From: a bacterium
GTDB taxonomy: Bacteria; Omnitrophota; Gorgyraeia; Gygaellales; Profunditerraquicolaceae
Direction of reading: 5' to 3'
Assembly (NCBI GenBank): GCA_004298075.1
Contig: SCRK01000084.1
Span: forward strand, 1-6,689
DNA length: 6,689 nt
Shown here: piece by piece, positions 5,696 to 6,689 of the stretch
How positions within the stretch are numbered: the first letter of the stretch is position 1
Layout of the letters: each line of letters begins with the position of its first letter
The notes under the pieces: model-generated
Databases searched by the model: none
What the model was told of the DNA's origin: nothing
What the model saw: the letters and a program-made list of their open reading frames with translations, nothing else
Program-made: the position numbers and the translations under genes

Positions 5696-6689
5696 ATTTC
5701 TTTAATCTTCCTACCAGCGCGTTATATTCATCCCACAGCTCTTTGGGCAGATTATTTTTAAAATCTCCGAAGAATTTATTTATTCCCTTTAACTCCGCCA
5801 GCCACACTTCTTTATCAACCTTAAGCAGTTTTTCCAACGCTCCGGGAGCAAGATTAAGCCCGGTCATATCGATATCAAAAGGATAAGGAAGATAACCTAT
5901 CGGGGTCTGCATGGCATTAACTTTATTATTGCAGCGGTCAAGTATCCATTCCAATACCCTTAAATTCTCGCAGAAACCCGGCCAGAGGAACTTGCCCTGT
6001 TCATCGGTCCTGAACCAGTTAACATGGAATATTTTGGGCGGCTTGGCCATAAGCTTTCCCATGCTCAACCAATGCCTGAAATAATCCGCCATATTGTAGC
6101 CGCAGAAAGGAAGCATGGCCATAGGATCCCTGCGCACCTGCCCTAACTTACCGACCTGGGCAGCGGTCAGCTCCGAACCCATGGTCGCGCCCACAAACAC
6201 GCCGTGCTGCCAGTTAAAAGATTCATATACAAGCGGAGCAACATGCTGTCGCCTTCCTCCAAAAATAATCGCGGAGATCGGTACACCGTGGTGCTGCTCC
6301 AGCCTGAAGGAGGCGGAAGGACAGTTCATGATCGGAGCGGTAAAACGGGCGTTTGCGTGCGCGCCCTTGATTATCTTGCCCTCGGCGTCCCTGGTATTTG
6401 GTTTCCAGGGGTTACCCTTCCAATCAATACCCTGAGCAGGCACCTCTCCGTCAGCACCCTCCCACCACACCGTATTATCCGGCTTCAAAAGCACGTTCGT
6501 ATAGATAGTGTCCTTTTTGATCGTCTCTACCATGTTCGGGTTGGCATGAGAGTTTGTGCCCGGGGCAACCCCGAAGAACCCGGTTTCCGGGTTGATCGCC
6601 CAAAGCGAGCCGTCGGAATCCACGCGCATCCAGGCAATATCATCGCCTAGCGTCCAAATCCGGTATCCCTTTTTCTTAAGCCCTTCCGG
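5685..6689 (-). CDS. pckG: Phosphoenolpyruvate carboxykinase (GTP), C-terminal part; start lies outside the window
   Basis: GTP-dependent PEP carboxykinase, a cytoplasmic enzyme that interconverts oxaloacetate + GTP and PEP + CO2 + GDP, for gluconeogenesis or anaplerosis. The frame is open to the right edge: the first visible codons read PEGLKKKGYRIWTLGDDIAW before the first in-frame ATG at 6629, so that ATG is internal. The visible 334 residues are the C-terminal half of a family usually near 600 residues. Recognisable stretches are GFFGVAPGTN, FGGRRQHVAPLVYE, WQHGVFVGATMGSE, DPMAMLPFCGYN and VNWFRTDEQGKFLWPGF. The last keeps the aromatic residues (WF, F, F) that form the guanine pocket in the characterised GTP enzymes, which argues against the unrelated ATP-dependent PckA family. 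No frameshift or missing motif is seen. It ends in TAG and overlaps the purC start by 11 nt. Locally it is more GC-rich than the genes at the left end. Family assignment is very secure; direction of flux cannot be told from sequence. Confidence 0.96.
   Translation of the reverse strand, partial: PEGLKKKGYRIWTLGDDIAWMRVDSDGSLWAINPETGFFGVAPGTNSHANPNMVETIKKDTIYTNVLLKPDNTVWWEGADGEVPAQGIDWKGNPWKPNTRDAEGKIIKGAHANARFTAPIMNCPSASFRLEQHHGVPISAIIFGGRRQHVAPLVYESFNWQHGVFVGATMGSELTAAQVGKLGQVRRDPMAMLPFCGYNMADYFRHWLSMGKLMAKPPKIFHVNWFRTDEQGKFLWPGFCENLRVLEWILDRCNNKVNAMQTPIGYLPYPFDIDMTGLNLAPGALEKLLKVDKEVWLAELKGINKFFGDFKNNLPKELWDEYNALVGRLKKYGE

Noticed and set aside
5130..5705. 191-codon open frame on the plus strand opposite purC
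   Set aside because: It lies fully antisense to a strongly conserved gene, its translation is Ser/Pro/Arg rich with no domain pattern, and it has no good ribosome binding site.
6627..6629. ATG at 6629 as the start of the PEP carboxykinase gene
   Set aside because: The frame stays open upstream to the edge and encodes conserved family residues (IWTLGDDIAW), so this Met is internal and the gene is truncated by the window.
6204..6650. 148-codon plus-strand open frame opposite PEP carboxykinase
   Set aside because: It is a shadow of a highly conserved GC-rich gene; the translation shows no recognisable domain.

Overview
The window is one tightly packed run of seven genes, all on the minus strand, so transcription goes from right to left. 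Both outer genes are cut by the window edges. There is no non-coding stretch longer than about 25 bases. I found no tRNA or rRNA gene, CRISPR array, insertion sequence, obvious terminator or internal promoter. The gene mix is a GTP-dependent PEP carboxykinase, a long-form SAICAR synthase, a flippase-like membrane protein, a YacP-type nuclease, a membrane-anchored sulfatase-like enzyme, YcaO and a methylthiotransferase. With moderate GC and extensive gene overlap, this looks like an uncultured, probably anaerobic bacterium. Omnitrophota or a related lineage is my guess, but that is impression only, because no taxonomic marker is present.

In transcription order the layout is: (1) the C-terminal 334 residues of PEP carboxykinase (pckG), then (2) purC, overlapping it by 11 nt. 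Six nt later comes (3) an LPG-synthase-TM/UPF0104 (YbhN-like) integral membrane protein. (4) A NYN/PIN-like YacP-family protein follows; its start lies 56 nt inside gene 3, behind a near-perfect Shine-Dalgarno. (5) A membrane-anchored sulfatase-fold protein begins in or at the end of gene 4. After a 24-nt gap comes (6) a 540-residue YcaO enzyme with a C-terminal TPR-like region. Two nt later comes (7) the first 112 residues of a MiaB/RimO-type radical SAM methylthiotransferase (UPF0004 domain), which runs off the left edge.

The right part is housekeeping (gluconeogenesis/anaplerosis and purine synthesis). The middle looks connected to membrane or envelope. The left part is the most interesting: an ATP-dependent amide-activating YcaO directly joined to a divergent methylthiotransferase. 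YcaO enzymes make azolines or thioamides on peptides and proteins, and E. coli YcaO has been linked experimentally to RimO-dependent beta-methylthiolation of ribosomal protein S12. A YcaO-methylthiotransferase pair is therefore a plausible two-enzyme protein or peptide modification system. Its substrate is not in this window; any precursor gene would lie beyond the left edge.
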